Shown: positions 17,484 to 26,697, counted from the stretch's first letter. The stretch is DNA of 64,000 nt from Lachnospiraceae bacterium (GCA_024403355.1 JAKSRW010000006.1:1-64000); one strand, 5' to 3'. The notes: a model not told the origin generated them from the sequence alone. Numbers and translations are program-made.

Positions 17484-18920
17484 TTATACGTTTAAAACAC
17501 TCTCAACATTTCCTTCGTAGATTCTGTCGAGAACAGGATTTACGAAGTCAGCGATGAACTCGTCAACCTGTGAAGGACAGCGTCCGATGTAAAGTGAAGG
17601 ATCGAGATTGCATCTGATTTCTTCCTCTGACTGAAGGAAAGCGGGGTCGGCTGCGATTCTGTCGATAAGGTCACAGGGCTTACCCTCGAGCTTAACACCT
17701 GCTGAAGCAGCATGTGAATGAACTCTTAAGTGCTCGTGAAGCTCCTGACGGTTTGCACCGCGCTTAACGGCCTCCATCATGATGTTCTCTGTAGCCATAT
17801 AAGGAAGCTTCTCCATAAGTCTGCGGTTGATAACCTTCTCATAAACCACAAGACCTGAAGTAATATTGATAAAGATATTAAGGATAGCATCTACAGCAAG
17901 GAATGCCTCTGAGGTGCTGACTCTCTTATTTGCCGAATCATCAAGAGTACGCTCGAACATCTGAGTAGCTGATGTCATGGCGGGATTTAATGAATCGATG
18001 ATTACGTAACGTGCAAGTGCTGCGATACGCTCCGATCTCATGGGATTACGCTTGTAAGGCATAGCTGATGAACCGATCTGATTCTTCTCGAAGGGCTCTT
18101 CCATCTCCTCAAAAGACTGAAGAATACGAAGGTCCTGAGTAAATTTATATGCGCTCTGTGCGAAGCCTGACATAACTGAAAGGAAGTAAGCATCAATCTT
18201 TCTGGAATATGTCTGACCTGATACGGGCATGCATGCGTCAAAGCCGAAATCCTTTGCGATAAGGGCCTCAAGCTGCTTAATCTTATCCTCGTCGTTCTCG
18301 AAAAGCTCCATGAAGCTTGCCTGTGTACCTGTGGTACCCTTCTGGCCTAAAAGCTTTAACTTGCTCATCTGGTACTCAAGGTTCTCAACGTCCATAAGGA
18401 GCTCGTTGATCCAGAGAGTAGCACGCTTACCTACTGTGGTAAGCTGAGCGGGCTGAAGATGTGTATAAGCAAGGCAGGGAAGAGCCTTGTATTTCTCTGC
18501 GAATTCCTTAAGGTTCTTGATAACCTGGCCGGCCTTCTTTAATATAATTTTTGAAGCCTCGCGAAGTACGATAACATCTGTATTGTCTGTAACGTAGCAG
18601 GAGGTAGCACCAAGGTGGATGATAGGCTCAGCCTTGGGACAAACCTGACCGTAAGCATAAACGTGTGACATAACATCGTGACGAACAACTGCCTCACGGG
18701 CGCGGGCTACTTCGAAATCAATATCTGTAGCATGTGCCTCGAGCTCTGCAACCTGCTCGTCTGTGATAGGGAGACCTAAAGCCTTCTCTGCCTTTGCAAG
18801 AGAAATCCAAAGCTTTCTCCAGGTTCTGAACTTAAACTCTTCACTGAAAACATACTGCATTTCATCGCTTGCATATCTGGTAGAGAAGGGTGAAATGTAT
18901 TTTGTTCTATCGTCTGCCAT
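17484..18920 (-). CDS. purB: Adenylosuccinate lyase
   Basis: The 478-residue fumarase/aspartase-superfamily enzyme cleaves SAICAR and adenylosuccinate with release of fumarate, so it acts in both IMP and AMP synthesis. The superfamily signature GSSAMPYKRNPM lies near residue 290 with the catalytic serine loop. TSCYVTDNTD and the His-containing YTHLQPAQ segments are present. AAGGAGT precedes the ATG. It is codirectional with purN, 58 nt upstream. Confidence 0.95.
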   Translation of the reverse strand: MADDRTKYISPFSTRYASDEMQYVFSEEFKFRTWRKLWISLAKAEKALGLPITDEQVAELEAHATDIDFEVARAREAVVRHDVMSHVYAYGQVCPKAEPIIHLGATSCYVTDNTDVIVLREASKIILKKAGQVIKNLKEFAEKYKALPCLAYTHLQPAQLTTVGKRATLWINELLMDVENLEYQMSKLKLLGQKGTTGTQASFMELFENDEDKIKQLEALIAKDFGFDACMPVSGQTYSRKIDAYFLSVMSGFAQSAYKFTQDLRILQSFEEMEEPFEKNQIGSSAMPYKRNPMRSERIAALARYVIIDSLNPAMTSATQMFERTLDDSANKRVSTSEAFLAVDAILNIFINITSGLVVYEKVINRRLMEKLPYMATENIMMEAVKRGANRQELHEHLRVHSHAASAGVKLEGKPCDLIDRIAADPAFLQSEEEIRCNLDPSLYIGRCPSQVDEFIADFVNPVLDRIYEGNVESVLNV

Positions 18921-18978
18921 CTTTTTACTCCTTATAATATATTGTAATTTTGGCTTGTATAAATATTTGTATAATAAG

Positions 18979-19581
18979 TTAACCTACAATCTGAGCGGCT
19001 ACCTTTTCGGCTGCCTGAGGAAGAATAATCCACTCAGCCTGCTCCATGACTCTCTTCTGAAGAGTCTCGGGAGTGTCGCCTTCCTGAATTTCAACGGCCT
19101 TCTGGAGAATGATTTTTCCACCGTCGGTTACTTCATTTACAAAATGCACGGTAGCGCCTGTGACCTTTACTCCGTATGCAAGTGCTGCCTCATGAACATG
19201 AAGTCCGTAGAAGCCGTCACCGCAGAAGGAAGGAATGAGTGCGGGATGCACATTAATAATTCTGTCAGGGAAATTCTTTACGAAATCGGCGGAAAGCACA
19301 AGCATGAAGCCTGCAAGGATAATCATGTCGATATCGTATTCCTTAAGCTTTTTGAGAAGCTCTGCCTCGAAGGAGGGCTTGTCGGCGAAGGCCTTTCTCT
19401 CCACAACGCAGGTCGCAATGCCTGCCTTCGCAGCTCTTTCAAGAGCAAATACCCCGGGTTTATTGGAAATGACAACGGAAAACTCGCCGTGAGGGAGCTC
19501 GCCGCGTCCTGCAGCATCAATGAGTGCCTGCAGATTTGTTCCGCCGCCTGAAACGAGAACGGCAATTTTGGCTTTTTTCAT
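18979..19581 (-). CDS. purN: Phosphoribosylglycinamide formyltransferase
   Basis: The 200-residue enzyme formylates GAR using 10-formyl-tetrahydrofolate. It has the phosphate loop SGGGTNLQALI, the catalytic Asn-His in INVHPALIPSF, and the Asp in VNEVTDGG. The length is typical. The start has AAAGGG upstream. It lies in the pur operon between purM (78 nt upstream, with a hairpin in the gap) and purB. Confidence 0.95.
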   Translation of the reverse strand: MKKAKIAVLVSGGGTNLQALIDAAGRGELPHGEFSVVISNKPGVFALERAAKAGIATCVVERKAFADKPSFEAELLKKLKEYDIDMIILAGFMLVLSADFVKNFPDRIINVHPALIPSFCGDGFYGLHVHEAALAYGVKVTGATVHFVNEVTDGGKIILQKAVEIQEGDTPETLQKRVMEQAEWIILPQAAEKVAAQIVG

Positions 19582-19607
19582 AATTTATTTTATTCCCTTT
19601 ATCTGAA

Positions 19608-19628
19608 TCGCAGGCATTGAGCCTGCGA
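19608..19628. repeat. Intercistronic hairpin between purM and purN
   Basis: TCGCAGGC / GCCTGCGA is a perfect 8-bp stem with a 5-nt loop and no following T run. It may be an mRNA processing or stability element in the purM-purN gap. Confidence 0.6.
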
Positions 19629-19659
19629 CTTAAAGTATGTGTTGAAAATAATGCCGCTA

Positions 19660-20700
19660 TCAGTTGAGCTCTACGCCCTCGATGCCCTCTGCAAGTTCAC
19701 CGATAACATATGCGTCAACGCCCTGTCCCTTAAGAACCTCAAGAGCCTTGTCAGCGTCCTCGGGAGCAACAACGATGCTCATGCCGACACCCATGTTAAA
19801 GGTGTTGAACATATCACGCTCGCTAACCTTGCCTTCAGCTGCAAGCATTTCGAAAATAGGAAGTACGCGAACGTTCTTCTTCTCAATCTTTGCGCCGAGA
19901 CCCTTACGGATGCTTCTGGGAATGTTCTCGTAGAAGCCACCGCCTGTGATATGTGAAATACCCTTAACGTTAACGCTCTTAAGAAGCTCAAGAACGGGCT
20001 TAACGTAAATCTTTGTAGGTGTAAGAAGTGTCTCGCCGAGACCCTTTCCGCCGAGTGCTTCGATGGGAAGAGTAAGATTTGCACGTTCTACGTTGAAAAT
20101 CTTTCTTACGAGTGAGAAACCGTTTGAATGAACACCGCTTGAGGGAAGACCGATGATAACATCGCCTGCATTCTGTGTGGCGCTGTTGATAACCTTGTCA
20201 CGGTCAACGATACCTGTTGAGTAGCCTGCGAGGTCGTACTCGTCTACGGGATAGAAGCCGGGCATTTCGGCAGTCTCACCGCCGATGAGTGCACAGCCTG
20301 CCTGAACGCAGCCCTCTGCAACACCTGAAACGATAGCTGCAATCTTCTCGGGAACGTTCTTTCCGCATGCGATGTAGTCAAGGAATAACAGGGGACGTGC
20401 GCCGCAGCAGATAATATCATTTACACACATTGCAACACAGTCGATACCGACAGTGTCATGCTTGTCAAGCAGGAATGCGAGCTTGAGCTTTGTTCCTACG
20501 CCGTCTGTACCGCTTACAAGTACAGGTGTTTTGATTCCTGTAAGGTCGGGAACAAGAAGTCCGCCGAAGCCACCGATATCGGGAGCTGCTTCGGGTGTGG
20601 TTGTTCTGGCGATATGGCTCTTCATGAGCTCTACAGCCTTGTATCCGGCAGTGATGTCAACACCGGCTGCCTTGTAGCTTTCACTAAAACTGTTATTCAT
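19660..20700 (-). CDS. purM: Phosphoribosylformylglycinamidine cyclo-ligase
   Basis: The 346-residue enzyme closes FGAM to AIR with ATP. It has the family segments YKAGVDI-like start ([12 protein letters not shown]), [25 protein letters not shown] and [13 protein letters not shown], with normal length. AAAGGAAA precedes the ATG. It is the second gene of the purE-purM-purN-purB-purD-purL operon, 36 nt after purE. Confidence 0.95.
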   Translation of the reverse strand: MNNSFSESYKAAGVDITAGYKAVELMKSHIARTTTPEAAPDIGGFGGLLVPDLTGIKTPVLVSGTDGVGTKLKLAFLLDKHDTVGIDCVAMCVNDIICCGARPLLFLDYIACGKNVPEKIAAIVSGVAEGCVQAGCALIGGETAEMPGFYPVDEYDLAGYSTGIVDRDKVINSATQNAGDVIIGLPSSGVHSNGFSLVRKIFNVERANLTLPIEALGGKGLGETLLTPTKIYVKPVLELLKSVNVKGISHITGGGFYENIPRSIRKGLGAKIEKKNVRVLPIFEMLAAEGKVSERDMFNTFNMGVGMSIVVAPEDADKALEVLKGQGVDAYVIGELAEGIEGVELN

Positions 20701-20736
20701 GATCTTTTCCTTTCGGTATATTATTTTTAAAGATAA

Positions 20737-21222
20737 TTAAAGGTCTGTGCATTCTGCGTCGGCAGCAAGAACCTTTTCCATATTCTTCACACGCTCTGCG
20801 TCAAGCTTCTTTGCGAGCTCATCGTCAGAGAGTGAAAGAATCTCTATTGACAATAAAGCGGCATTGGCTGCACCGTCGATTCCTACTGTAGCAACGGGAA
20901 TGCCTGAGGGCATCTGAACAGTGGAAAGAAGTGCGTCAATACCGCCTAATGATGATGCGTTAACCGGAATTCCGATAACAGGGATAGTTGTGTTTGCTGC
21001 AATAGCGCCGGCTAAATGTGCAGCCATACCTGCAGCAGCGATAATAGTACCAAAGCCCTTCTCACGGGCAGTGGAAGAAAACTCACGGGCAGCGAGCGGT
21101 GTTCTGTGAGCTGAGAAAACATGGATTTCGTAAGGAACCTCAAATCTCTTTAAGGTGTCGATTGCCTTCTCAAGCTTGGGCAGGTCGCTTTTGCTTCCCA
21201 TTACAATTCCTACCTTTTTCAT
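20737..21222 (-). CDS. purE: N5-carboxyaminoimidazole ribonucleotide mutase, class I PurE
   Basis: The 161-residue enzyme shifts the carboxyl group of N5-CAIR to give CAIR. It starts VGIVMGSKSDLP and carries the active-site VFSAHRTP and the glycine-rich AAAGMAAHLAG. I chose ATG 21222, preceded by AGGAGG; the longer frame has 11 extra residues without support. It is the first gene of the operon, behind the promoter at 21380-21408. purK, purC, purF and purH are not in the window. Confidence 0.95.
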   Translation of the reverse strand: MKKVGIVMGSKSDLPKLEKAIDTLKRFEVPYEIHVFSAHRTPLAAREFSSTAREKGFGTIIAAAGMAAHLAGAIAANTTIPVIGIPVNASSLGGIDALLSTVQMPSGIPVATVGIDGAANAALLSIEILSLSDDELAKKLDAERVKNMEKVLAADAECTDL

Positions 21223-21379
21223 GGTAACCTCCTGTTTTGTAAATTGTATAAACAAACATGAAAATATCTACATAAAACACAAGTCCGAAGGGAATAAAAA
21301 AACAAGGAATTTCAAGAGCTTTTCAGGCTCCGGAGCATGCTTGTTTATGTGCTTTTCAAGTATGAAAAAATACAAGAAT

Positions 21380-21408
21380 ATTGTATCATAGCTCTTAAAA
21401 CTAGTCAA
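21380..21408 (-). promoter_or_regulatory. Sigma-A promoter and leader of the pur operon
   Basis: On the minus strand TTGACT (21403-21408), a 17-nt spacer and TACAAT (21380-21385) are followed by a leader of about 150 nt before purE. In the leader AAACAAG and CTTGTTT, about 32 nt apart, can close a stem that ends in seven T, a possible attenuator. The interior contains GCTCCGGAGC. I could not match a known purine, PRPP or guanidine riboswitch. Confidence 0.75.
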
Positions 21409-21475
21409 TATGAACAATTAGCCAAAAAGATTGTGGAAAAACGAAGAGCCTTTAGTAAAGATTTTAATTAACAGA

Positions 21476-21501
21476 AAAAAGCCCTGAAAACAGAGCTTTT
21501 T
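21476..21501 (-). terminator. Terminator of the coiled-coil protein gene
   Basis: AAAAAGCYCTG / CAGAGCTTTTT forms a stem with one mismatch and a 4-nt loop, with T-rich flanks on the minus strand. Confidence 0.7.
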
Positions 21502-21517
21502 CGTATACATATGTGTA

Positions 21518-22426
21518 TTATTTGTCCTTGCGTCCAAAGAGCTTGAAGCCCTTTTTCCTGGGCGCTTCCTGACTGCTTTCGGCGGCCTGTTCGCCCTTGA
21601 ACTGCTCCCATTCGGCATCGAGATTGAAATCCTCTGCCTTGAAGCCCTGGCCGTAGCCGGGAGTGGACTGCTCGAGAGCGCTTCGTTCCTCCTCGGTGAG
21701 CTGTGAGAGCGCATCCTCGGACATGGTTTCGGGTGCCGCAACGGGACCTGCCACGCTTTTGCCCTTGTTGTGGCTGTGACGGGTGGTGAAGGTTACGCCG
21801 GTATTTTCGCCGGGCTTATTAACGCGGATAACGGGATCGGGTTTCTTTTCCTCGGCGGGCCATTCCTCCTCGGTCTTTGCGGCAGCAGTGGCTGAGCCTG
21901 TGTCAGCGGCCGGAGCCTCCTGGGCATTCTGCTTTGCCTCACGCTGCTTTCTGACCTCTTCGAGAAGGCCGATATATTTGTCGCTTTCGTGGAGCTCTGT
22001 GAGCCTGTCCTTTATATCCTCCCGGTTTGTTCCGAGGGATTCAATTCTGTCGTCCATCTTTGCCAGAAGCTCGAGGTATTCACGGCGGATGTTATCCTTG
22101 GTGGCGTCCACCAGCTGTGTCAGCTCATCGAGCATTGTATCGGTATAAACAAGTGATGCGGCATGTACGCCCTCTGCGTCCTTTTTTGCGGCGGCGATAA
22201 TTTCCGAAGCCTCGCGCTCTGTTTCGAGACGGGCCATTTCCTTTGCTCTGTTTGTAGCCTCGTACTGGTCCAGAACCTCGTACATGGCGGTGTTGAGCTC
22301 CTCGAGGACAGCAAACATCTCGCTCTTTGAAAGGATAATCATGTCGGGTGAATTCTGGTAGCTTTCGCCCTTTGCAAATAAAATATGTATTTTCTTTAAT
22401 ACTTCTTCAACATGTGTGGTAGGCAT
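21518..22426 (-). CDS. Coiled-coil protein of unknown function
   Basis: I do not recognise a named family in this 302-residue protein. Residues about 60-165 are a long helical, charged coiled-coil region rich in Glu/Lys/Arg. Residues about 165-260 are low-complexity (Ala, Glu, Pro), and the protein ends in the basic tail KKGFKLFGRKDK. There is no signal peptide or membrane segment. The layout recalls DivIVA-like or cell-division scaffold proteins of Lachnospiraceae, but nothing proves it. It lies 104 nt downstream of the response regulator in the same direction, so it may belong to the same transcript. A ribosome site is present (AGGAGAGAAA). Confidence 0.7.
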   Translation of the reverse strand: MPTTHVEEVLKKIHILFAKGESYQNSPDMIILSKSEMFAVLEELNTAMYEVLDQYEATNRAKEMARLETEREASEIIAAAKKDAEGVHAASLVYTDTMLDELTQLVDATKDNIRREYLELLAKMDDRIESLGTNREDIKDRLTELHESDKYIGLLEEVRKQREAKQNAQEAPAADTGSATAAAKTEEEWPAEEKKPDPVIRVNKPGENTGVTFTTRHSHNKGKSVAGPVAAPETMSEDALSQLTEEERSALEQSTPGYGQGFKAEDFNLDAEWEQFKGEQAAESSQEAPRKKGFKLFGRKDK

Positions 22427-22530
22427 AAATTTCTCTCCTAAATATATGAGTGACAGGCGAAGCAGTCATGAGCCTGTCCGGTTCAGGGCTTCGCAGCTGT
22501 GTAAGCCGTTGGTCGGTGGATAAAGCTGCA

Positions 22531-23220
22531 TCAGACCTTGAAACGGTAGCCGGCACCCCAGATGGTTTCGATAAACTGGGGATTGCTTGTGGAAACCTCT
22601 ATTTTTTCGCGGATTTTTTTGATATGTACGGTAACCGTGGCAATATCGCCGATCATATCGGTGTCCCAGATTTCGCTGAAGAGCTCCTCCTTTGAAAATA
22701 CCTTGTTGGGATTTTCGGCAAGGAAGGTGAGCAGGTCAAATTCCTTGATTGTGAAGGGCTTCTCAACACCGTTAACATATACACGTCTGGCGGTTTTGTC
22801 AATGCGCAGACCTCTGATTTCTACGATATCATTTGATTTGTGCTCATTTCCGACCAGTCTTTCGTAGCGGTTCATATGAGCCTTGACACGGGCAACGAGC
22901 TCCGAAGGGCTGAAGGGCTTTGTGATGTAATCGTCCGCACCGAGGCCTAAGCCGCGGATTTTATCGATATCATCCTTCTTTGCGGAAACCATGAGAATCG
23001 GGATGTCCTTCTGCTCACGAATCTTTTTGCAGATTTCAAAGCCATCCATTTCAGGAAGCATAAGGTCGAGCAGAATGAGACTGTAATCATTGTTCAATGC
23101 ATTCTCAAGACCGGCTCTGCCGTTTGATTCGATGCATACCTCATAGCCCGATAATTCAAGATAATCCTTTTCAAGCTCTGCGATTTCAAGCTCGTCTTCA
23201 ACAATTAATATTCTATCCAT
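22531..23220 (-). CDS. OmpR/PhoB-family response regulator
   Basis: The 229-residue regulator has a receiver domain with the phospho-acceptor Asp52 (ILLDLMLPEMDG), conserved Thr/Lys (MVSAKKDD) and a C-terminal winged helix (about 130-229, ending ETIWGAGYRFKV). It is partnered with the histidine kinase upstream (24954-23326), 105 nt away in the same direction. The signal is unknown. Confidence 0.93.
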   Translation of the reverse strand: MDRILIVEDELEIAELEKDYLELSGYEVCIESNGRAGLENALNNDYSLILLDLMLPEMDGFEICKKIREQKDIPILMVSAKKDDIDKIRGLGLGADDYITKPFSPSELVARVKAHMNRYERLVGNEHKSNDIVEIRGLRIDKTARRVYVNGVEKPFTIKEFDLLTFLAENPNKVFSKEELFSEIWDTDMIGDIATVTVHIKKIREKIEVSTSNPQFIETIWGAGYRFKV

Positions 23221-23325
23221 GATTTATTGCCTGTATGTCCTTTCTTTGTAATGTGTTATTGTGCCGGATTGCGAAGCGGCCGGCTTTTTGGTGGGTGCAG
23301 ATCAAATTTGCACTTAATGCTTGTG

Positions 23326-24954
23326 TCAGTCCTGAGTCTTAGTCTCGGCTTTGTCTGACGACCTGCGCTTGTCTGTACGTCTTTCGCCCTTTCGTCTGTC
23401 GTAGGGCATGGGACCGCCCGTGCGAACGTTGTAGCTTCGGCGGTCACGGTCACGGCGCTCGCCGTTTTTGCGCCTGTCTCCGCCTGCGGGGATTTTGTCG
23501 GCATCTGAAGAATCCTTTGAGCCGTTCAGCATATTAATAAGGCTGTCCGGTGAAGCGGATTCATTGGTGCTGCCGGTGTTCTTTTCTGTATTGTTTTGCG
23601 ATGAACCGCGTTTTCTTCTTTTGCGTCTGGGTATTTTTTCCTCTTCGACGACTTCCTTAAAGGCGGAAGCAAGGGAATTTTTGGCGTGTACATCGGTTTT
23701 TCTGTTTTCCTCGGCGGGCTGTATACTTTCTGCAGCTGCGAGGAGAGTATTATCCGTATTATGCTTTTTGTCGGGCTCATGCTTGGCATTGCCTGAACGG
23801 CGGGGCTTCGCTGCTTCGGGCTTTGCTTCGAGCTCCGTAACCTCTGCCTCTGCCTTCTGGGTTTCGGCTCTGGGAAGAGTAAAGTAAATAGAAGTACCCT
23901 CTCCGAGTACGCTTGTGGCGGAAATGGAACCCGAGTGGTCTTCGATAATCTTTTTGGCAATGGCCAGACCGAGTCCTGTGCCGCCCTTTTTGGAATTTCT
24001 GGAAGCATCGGCACGGAAAAAGCGGTCGAAAATCTGTGAAATATCCTTCTTATCGATACCGGAACCGTTGTCTGTGACACTGATACGGACATAATCGCCC
24101 TCATCCGAGGAATGGATGAGAATATCACCGCTTGGCTTACCCATATATTTTACCGAATTGCTGATACAGTTATTGAGAACCCGGCGCAGCTGCTCAACAT
24201 CGGCGATAACGAGACCCTCGGTTTTGATACCGCTGATATAGGAGAGCGAAACGCCCTTGATTTCGGTATCGAGAGAGAGCTCCTCAACACAGTCGAAGAG
24301 GAAATCGTCCACGGAAATGATGGAAAAATTGTAGGGGATGACGTTGGTATCAATCTTTGAGAAGAAGGCCAGCTCATCTACCAGTACGGTCATATCATTT
24401 GCCTTGGTATATATGGTTTTGAGGTACTTTTTCTGCTTTTCGGGTGTATCTGCCACTCCGTCCAGAATGCCCTCGGTGTAGCCCTTGATGGCGGTAAGAG
24501 GGGTTTTAAGGTCATGCGAAATATTACTGATCAGCACGACGGTATCCTGCTCGTACTGCAGGCGGGCATCTATCTGCTCCTTCAGCTTGCGTCTCATTTC
24601 CTCGAAGTCCTCGAGCAGCATTTCGAGCTCATCGTTCGAGGAGGTGTCCGTGGGAATCGAGAAATCCAGCTCACCGTCCCTGATTTTATAGGTGGCGTCC
24701 GTCAGAATATTCAGCGGCCTGATGATACTTCGGTAAAGCCAGAAGACCAGTACCACGGCGGTCAGACAGATCATAATCGCCATAATGATGAAGGCCTGCA
24801 GCCAGTTGCTTTTAAAATCGGCGGCACCTGAGCTTGAATTTGTGAGCGTTACCGCCACGACAATCGTAAAAAGGAAGGTCGGCAGCAGCAGAGTAATCAG
24901 AAAGGCCGTAATCAGACGCCGTTTGAGTGTCATTTGATTATTAAGTGATTTCAT
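23326..24954 (-). CDS. Sensor histidine kinase with long charged C-terminal tail
   Basis: The 542-residue membrane kinase has two transmembrane segments (about 14-36 and 52-74), a HAMP domain (75-130), the phospho-acceptor His147 in ISHDLKTPLTA, and a HATPase domain with DNGSG, GGTGLGLAI and a final strand near 360. After the kinase core comes a tail of about 180 residues that is unusual for the family. It is Lys/Arg/Glu-rich, low in complexity, and contains repeated RRxGERR-type clusters near the end. Only about 15 residues lie between the membrane segments, so a large external sensor is lacking. It starts 2 nt after the DUF4250 stop with no clear ribosome site, suggesting translational coupling. 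Confidence 0.9.
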   Translation of the reverse strand: MKSLNNQMTLKRRLITAFLITLLLPTFLFTIVVAVTLTNSSSGAADFKSNWLQAFIIMAIMICLTAVVLVFWLYRSIIRPLNILTDATYKIRDGELDFSIPTDTSSNDELEMLLEDFEEMRRKLKEQIDARLQYEQDTVVLISNISHDLKTPLTAIKGYTEGILDGVADTPEKQKKYLKTIYTKANDMTVLVDELAFFSKIDTNVIPYNFSIISVDDFLFDCVEELSLDTEIKGVSLSYISGIKTEGLVIADVEQLRRVLNNCISNSVKYMGKPSGDILIHSSDEGDYVRISVTDNGSGIDKKDISQIFDRFFRADASRNSKKGGTGLGLAIAKKIIEDHSGSISATSVLGEGTSIYFTLPRAETQKAEAEVTELEAKPEAAKPRRSGNAKHEPDKKHNTDNTLLAAAESIQPAEENRKTDVHAKNSLASAFKEVVEEEKIPRRKRRKRGSSQNNTEKNTGSTNESASPDSLINMLNGSKDSSDADKIPAGGDRRKNGERRDRDRRSYNVRTGGPMPYDRRKGERRTDKRRSSDKAETKTQD

Positions 24955-24956
24955 GG

Positions 24957-25130
24957 TTATACAAATTTGTTTTTCTCTGAGTCGTATTTATAGTCGATAG
25001 CAGCTAAAATTTTAATGATTTCTTCCTTGTCCTCGTCAAGTGCATCGCATAGTGCCTCGAGGCTGGAATATTCGTCGCGCAGCTTCGTATTAATGACGCT
25101 GAGCAGCATATTGGGTTCTGTAGGTAACAT
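24957..25130 (-). CDS. DUF4250 small protein
   Basis: The 57-residue protein matches the DUF4250 pattern: PNMLLSVINTKLRDEYSSL, a Cys-containing middle helix, and YDSEKNKF at the end. Function is unknown; the family is common in Clostridia. I chose ATG 25130, which has GAGGAT upstream. It is the first gene of the presumptive DUF4250-kinase-regulator operon. Confidence 0.88.
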   Translation of the reverse strand: MLPTEPNMLLSVINTKLRDEYSSLEALCDALDEDKEEIIKILAAIDYKYDSEKNKFV

Positions 25131-25182
25131 AATTATCCTCAACTTTCGGGCCTGCAAAGTAGGGCGCAGGCAAACTTTTACC

Positions 25183-25211
25183 ATATATAGTATACTATTA
25201 TTATTTGTCAA
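25183..25211 (-). promoter_or_regulatory. Promoter candidate of the DUF4250-kinase-regulator operon
   Basis: On the minus strand TTGACA (25206-25211), a 17-nt spacer and ATATAT (25183-25188) lie about 53 nt before the start. The -35 is perfect, the -10 moderate. Confidence 0.6.
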
Positions 25212-25346
25212 TTGTAAATACAATTATCTGTCTATTTTGAAAAAAAGCCAAATAGTGTAAAAATACAAATCACATCGGAAAAAAGTGGAATATTGGCGGG
25301 ATTTATTTTATAATTATGCTATCGGGGCCGGTCATGATTGGCCCTG

Positions 25347-25490
25347 ATATATAAAATAGAAAGATAACCCACTGCCTTTAGGCGGTGGGTGAAGCTTTCG
25401 CGAGGTGCGGGGTTCAAGCCCCGTACCTCGTAAGCTGCGGTAGCAGCGATTTTATAACGAGTGACAAGCGAAGTGGTCACGAGTTTGACT
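25347..25490 (+). repeat. 144-bp multi-hairpin repeat, copy A
   Basis: This unit is identical to the reverse complement of 32026-32169 except for one base (T/C at the loop of the last hairpin). It contains four hairpins in order: CCCACTGCC/GGCGGTGGG with loop TTTA; an 11-bp GAGGTGCGGGG/CCCCGTACCTC with loop TTCAAG; GCTGC/GCAGC; and GTGAC/GTCAC. It is non-coding. The first hairpin resembles the right-end palindromes of IS200/IS605 elements, but no transposase is present. Most of the gene-free stretch 25131-25582 is this element. Confidence 0.9.
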
Positions 25491-25557
25491 ACAGGTATTT
25501 GGGGCATTGTATTGAAAAGACAGAATAAATCCGTTAGCTAACGCCCGGCTCTCAGGG

Positions 25558-25579
25558 GCAACTCATTTCATTAGGAGGA
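25558..25579 (+). repeat. Ribosome-site-bearing repeat, short copy
   Basis: GCAACTCATT followed by CATTAGGAGGA is a shortened version of the repeats at 3368 and 33868. It supplies the ribosome site for the next gene. Confidence 0.55.
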
Positions 25580-25582
25580 AGT

Positions 25583-26647
25583 TTGAAAAAAATGACAGTC
25601 AGAGATAAAGAATTATTAAAGGAATTTGTTGAAAAAAGAGAAGTATACGAAAAGCTTAATTCCAAGGTAAGTGAAGTTATAAACAGTATCATCAGGGAAA
25701 ACTCGATATTTACTATGGGAGTGGCAACCCGCGTGAAAGAGGTCGCCAGTCTTGAGGGCAAGCTGGAAAAGAAGTCCGGAAAGTATAAAAAGCTGACGGA
25801 TATCACTGATTTATGCGGTGCCCGTGTTATTTGCTATTTTTCGGATACCGTCGATTTGTTTGCAAAAAAGCTTTCCGAGGCATTTGAAATTGACAGGTCA
25901 AATTCAATAGACAAAAGAGAGGTATGGGAGGCTAATGCCTTCGGATATCTGTCACTGCATTATATTTGCTTTATTAAAGGTGACGAGGATTATTGCAATA
26001 TCCCTTTTGAGGTGCAGATCAGAACCGTATTGCAGCATGCATGGGCCGAGATAGAGCATGACCTGGGATATAAGAGCAAATTTGGTGTTCCGAGGGCCAT
26101 CAGACGTGATTTTTCCAGACTGGCCGGACTGTTGGAGCTGGCCGATAAGGAATTTATCGCGGTCAGGGAAAACACGATTAAGTATAATCAGGAAACTCAT
26201 CAGAAGATAGTTCAGGGTGACACGGATGATGTGTTTATAGACTTCGTTTCCCTCACTGAATTTGTTAAGTATAATGCAGAATTTAATGCAATAGAGGACA
26301 GACTTACCGCTGAAAAAGGCCTGGAAATCGAGTTCGCAAACCCCGACTGCTTTATATCGCAGCTCGACTGGCTTGGCGTAAAAACGATATCCGACCTGTC
26401 TAAAATGCTGGAGGAGACAAAGGACACTGTCTATGAAATGGTATCTGAGGTCATCAGCGAATATGAACTTGATATAACGACCACAAACATGTTTTTACAG
26501 TACTGTATGTTTGCTGAAATCATAAAGAGGAACTACCATGAGGAGCTGATAAAGCAGTTCGTGGCTCTTGAAACCAAGGACGAAAAACAGCTGGAGCGTA
26601 CTGTAAGAAATATAGAAGAAATGAAGAAAAAATATGCTGCTGGTTGA
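25583..26647 (+). CDS. RelA/SpoT-domain (p)ppGpp synthetase-like protein
   Basis: The 354-residue protein has the alarmone synthetase (RelA_SpoT) fold in its first 200 residues: the ATP-side region TRVKEVASLEGK, the catalytic strand ITDLCGARVICYF and the conserved FEVQIRTVLQHAWAEIEHD. It lacks the hydrolase, TGS and ACT domains of full RelA/SpoT. It is longer than the small alarmone synthetases (about 210-250 residues); residues about 210-354 are helical and unassigned. It starts with TTG after AGGAGGAAGT. It probably makes (p)ppGpp or a related nucleotide in response to stress. It follows repeat copy A. Confidence 0.85.
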   Translation: MKKMTVRDKELLKEFVEKREVYEKLNSKVSEVINSIIRENSIFTMGVATRVKEVASLEGKLEKKSGKYKKLTDITDLCGARVICYFSDTVDLFAKKLSEAFEIDRSNSIDKREVWEANAFGYLSLHYICFIKGDEDYCNIPFEVQIRTVLQHAWAEIEHDLGYKSKFGVPRAIRRDFSRLAGLLELADKEFIAVRENTIKYNQETHQKIVQGDTDDVFIDFVSLTEFVKYNAEFNAIEDRLTAEKGLEIEFANPDCFISQLDWLGVKTISDLSKMLEETKDTVYEMVSEVISEYELDITTTNMFLQYCMFAEIIKRNYHEELIKQFVALETKDEKQLERTVRNIEEMKKKYAAG

Positions 26648-26697
26648 AAATCCTTAAATGAAGTGAAATCAATGGGGAGTTATTTCATGTATTCTTA

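Noticed and set aside
18763..19551. 262-codon plus-strand frame across purB and purN
   Set aside because: It lies opposite two well-supported genes, crosses their junction, and shows no family similarity.
21223..21378. Purine (xpt/pbuE type) riboswitch before purE
   Set aside because: The conserved three-way junction words are not present on the leader strand.
22447..22479. Fourth fragment of the 144-bp repeat (GAGTGACAGGCGAAGCAGTC)
   Set aside because: About seven of 32 positions differ and no hairpin partner beyond the short stem is kept, so common origin is uncertain.
25401..25430. tRNA T-arm-like sequence (GGGGTTCAAGCCCCG) in the 144-bp repeat
   Set aside because: The stem is 11 bp with a 6-nt loop and there is no acceptor, D or anticodon arm around it. 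It is one of the repeat's hairpins.
25319..25507. Short open frames in repeat copies A and B encoding the same peptide (TSLVTRYKIAATAAYEV)
   Set aside because: The peptides match only because the DNA is duplicated. There is no ribosome site, and the sequence is dominated by hairpins.
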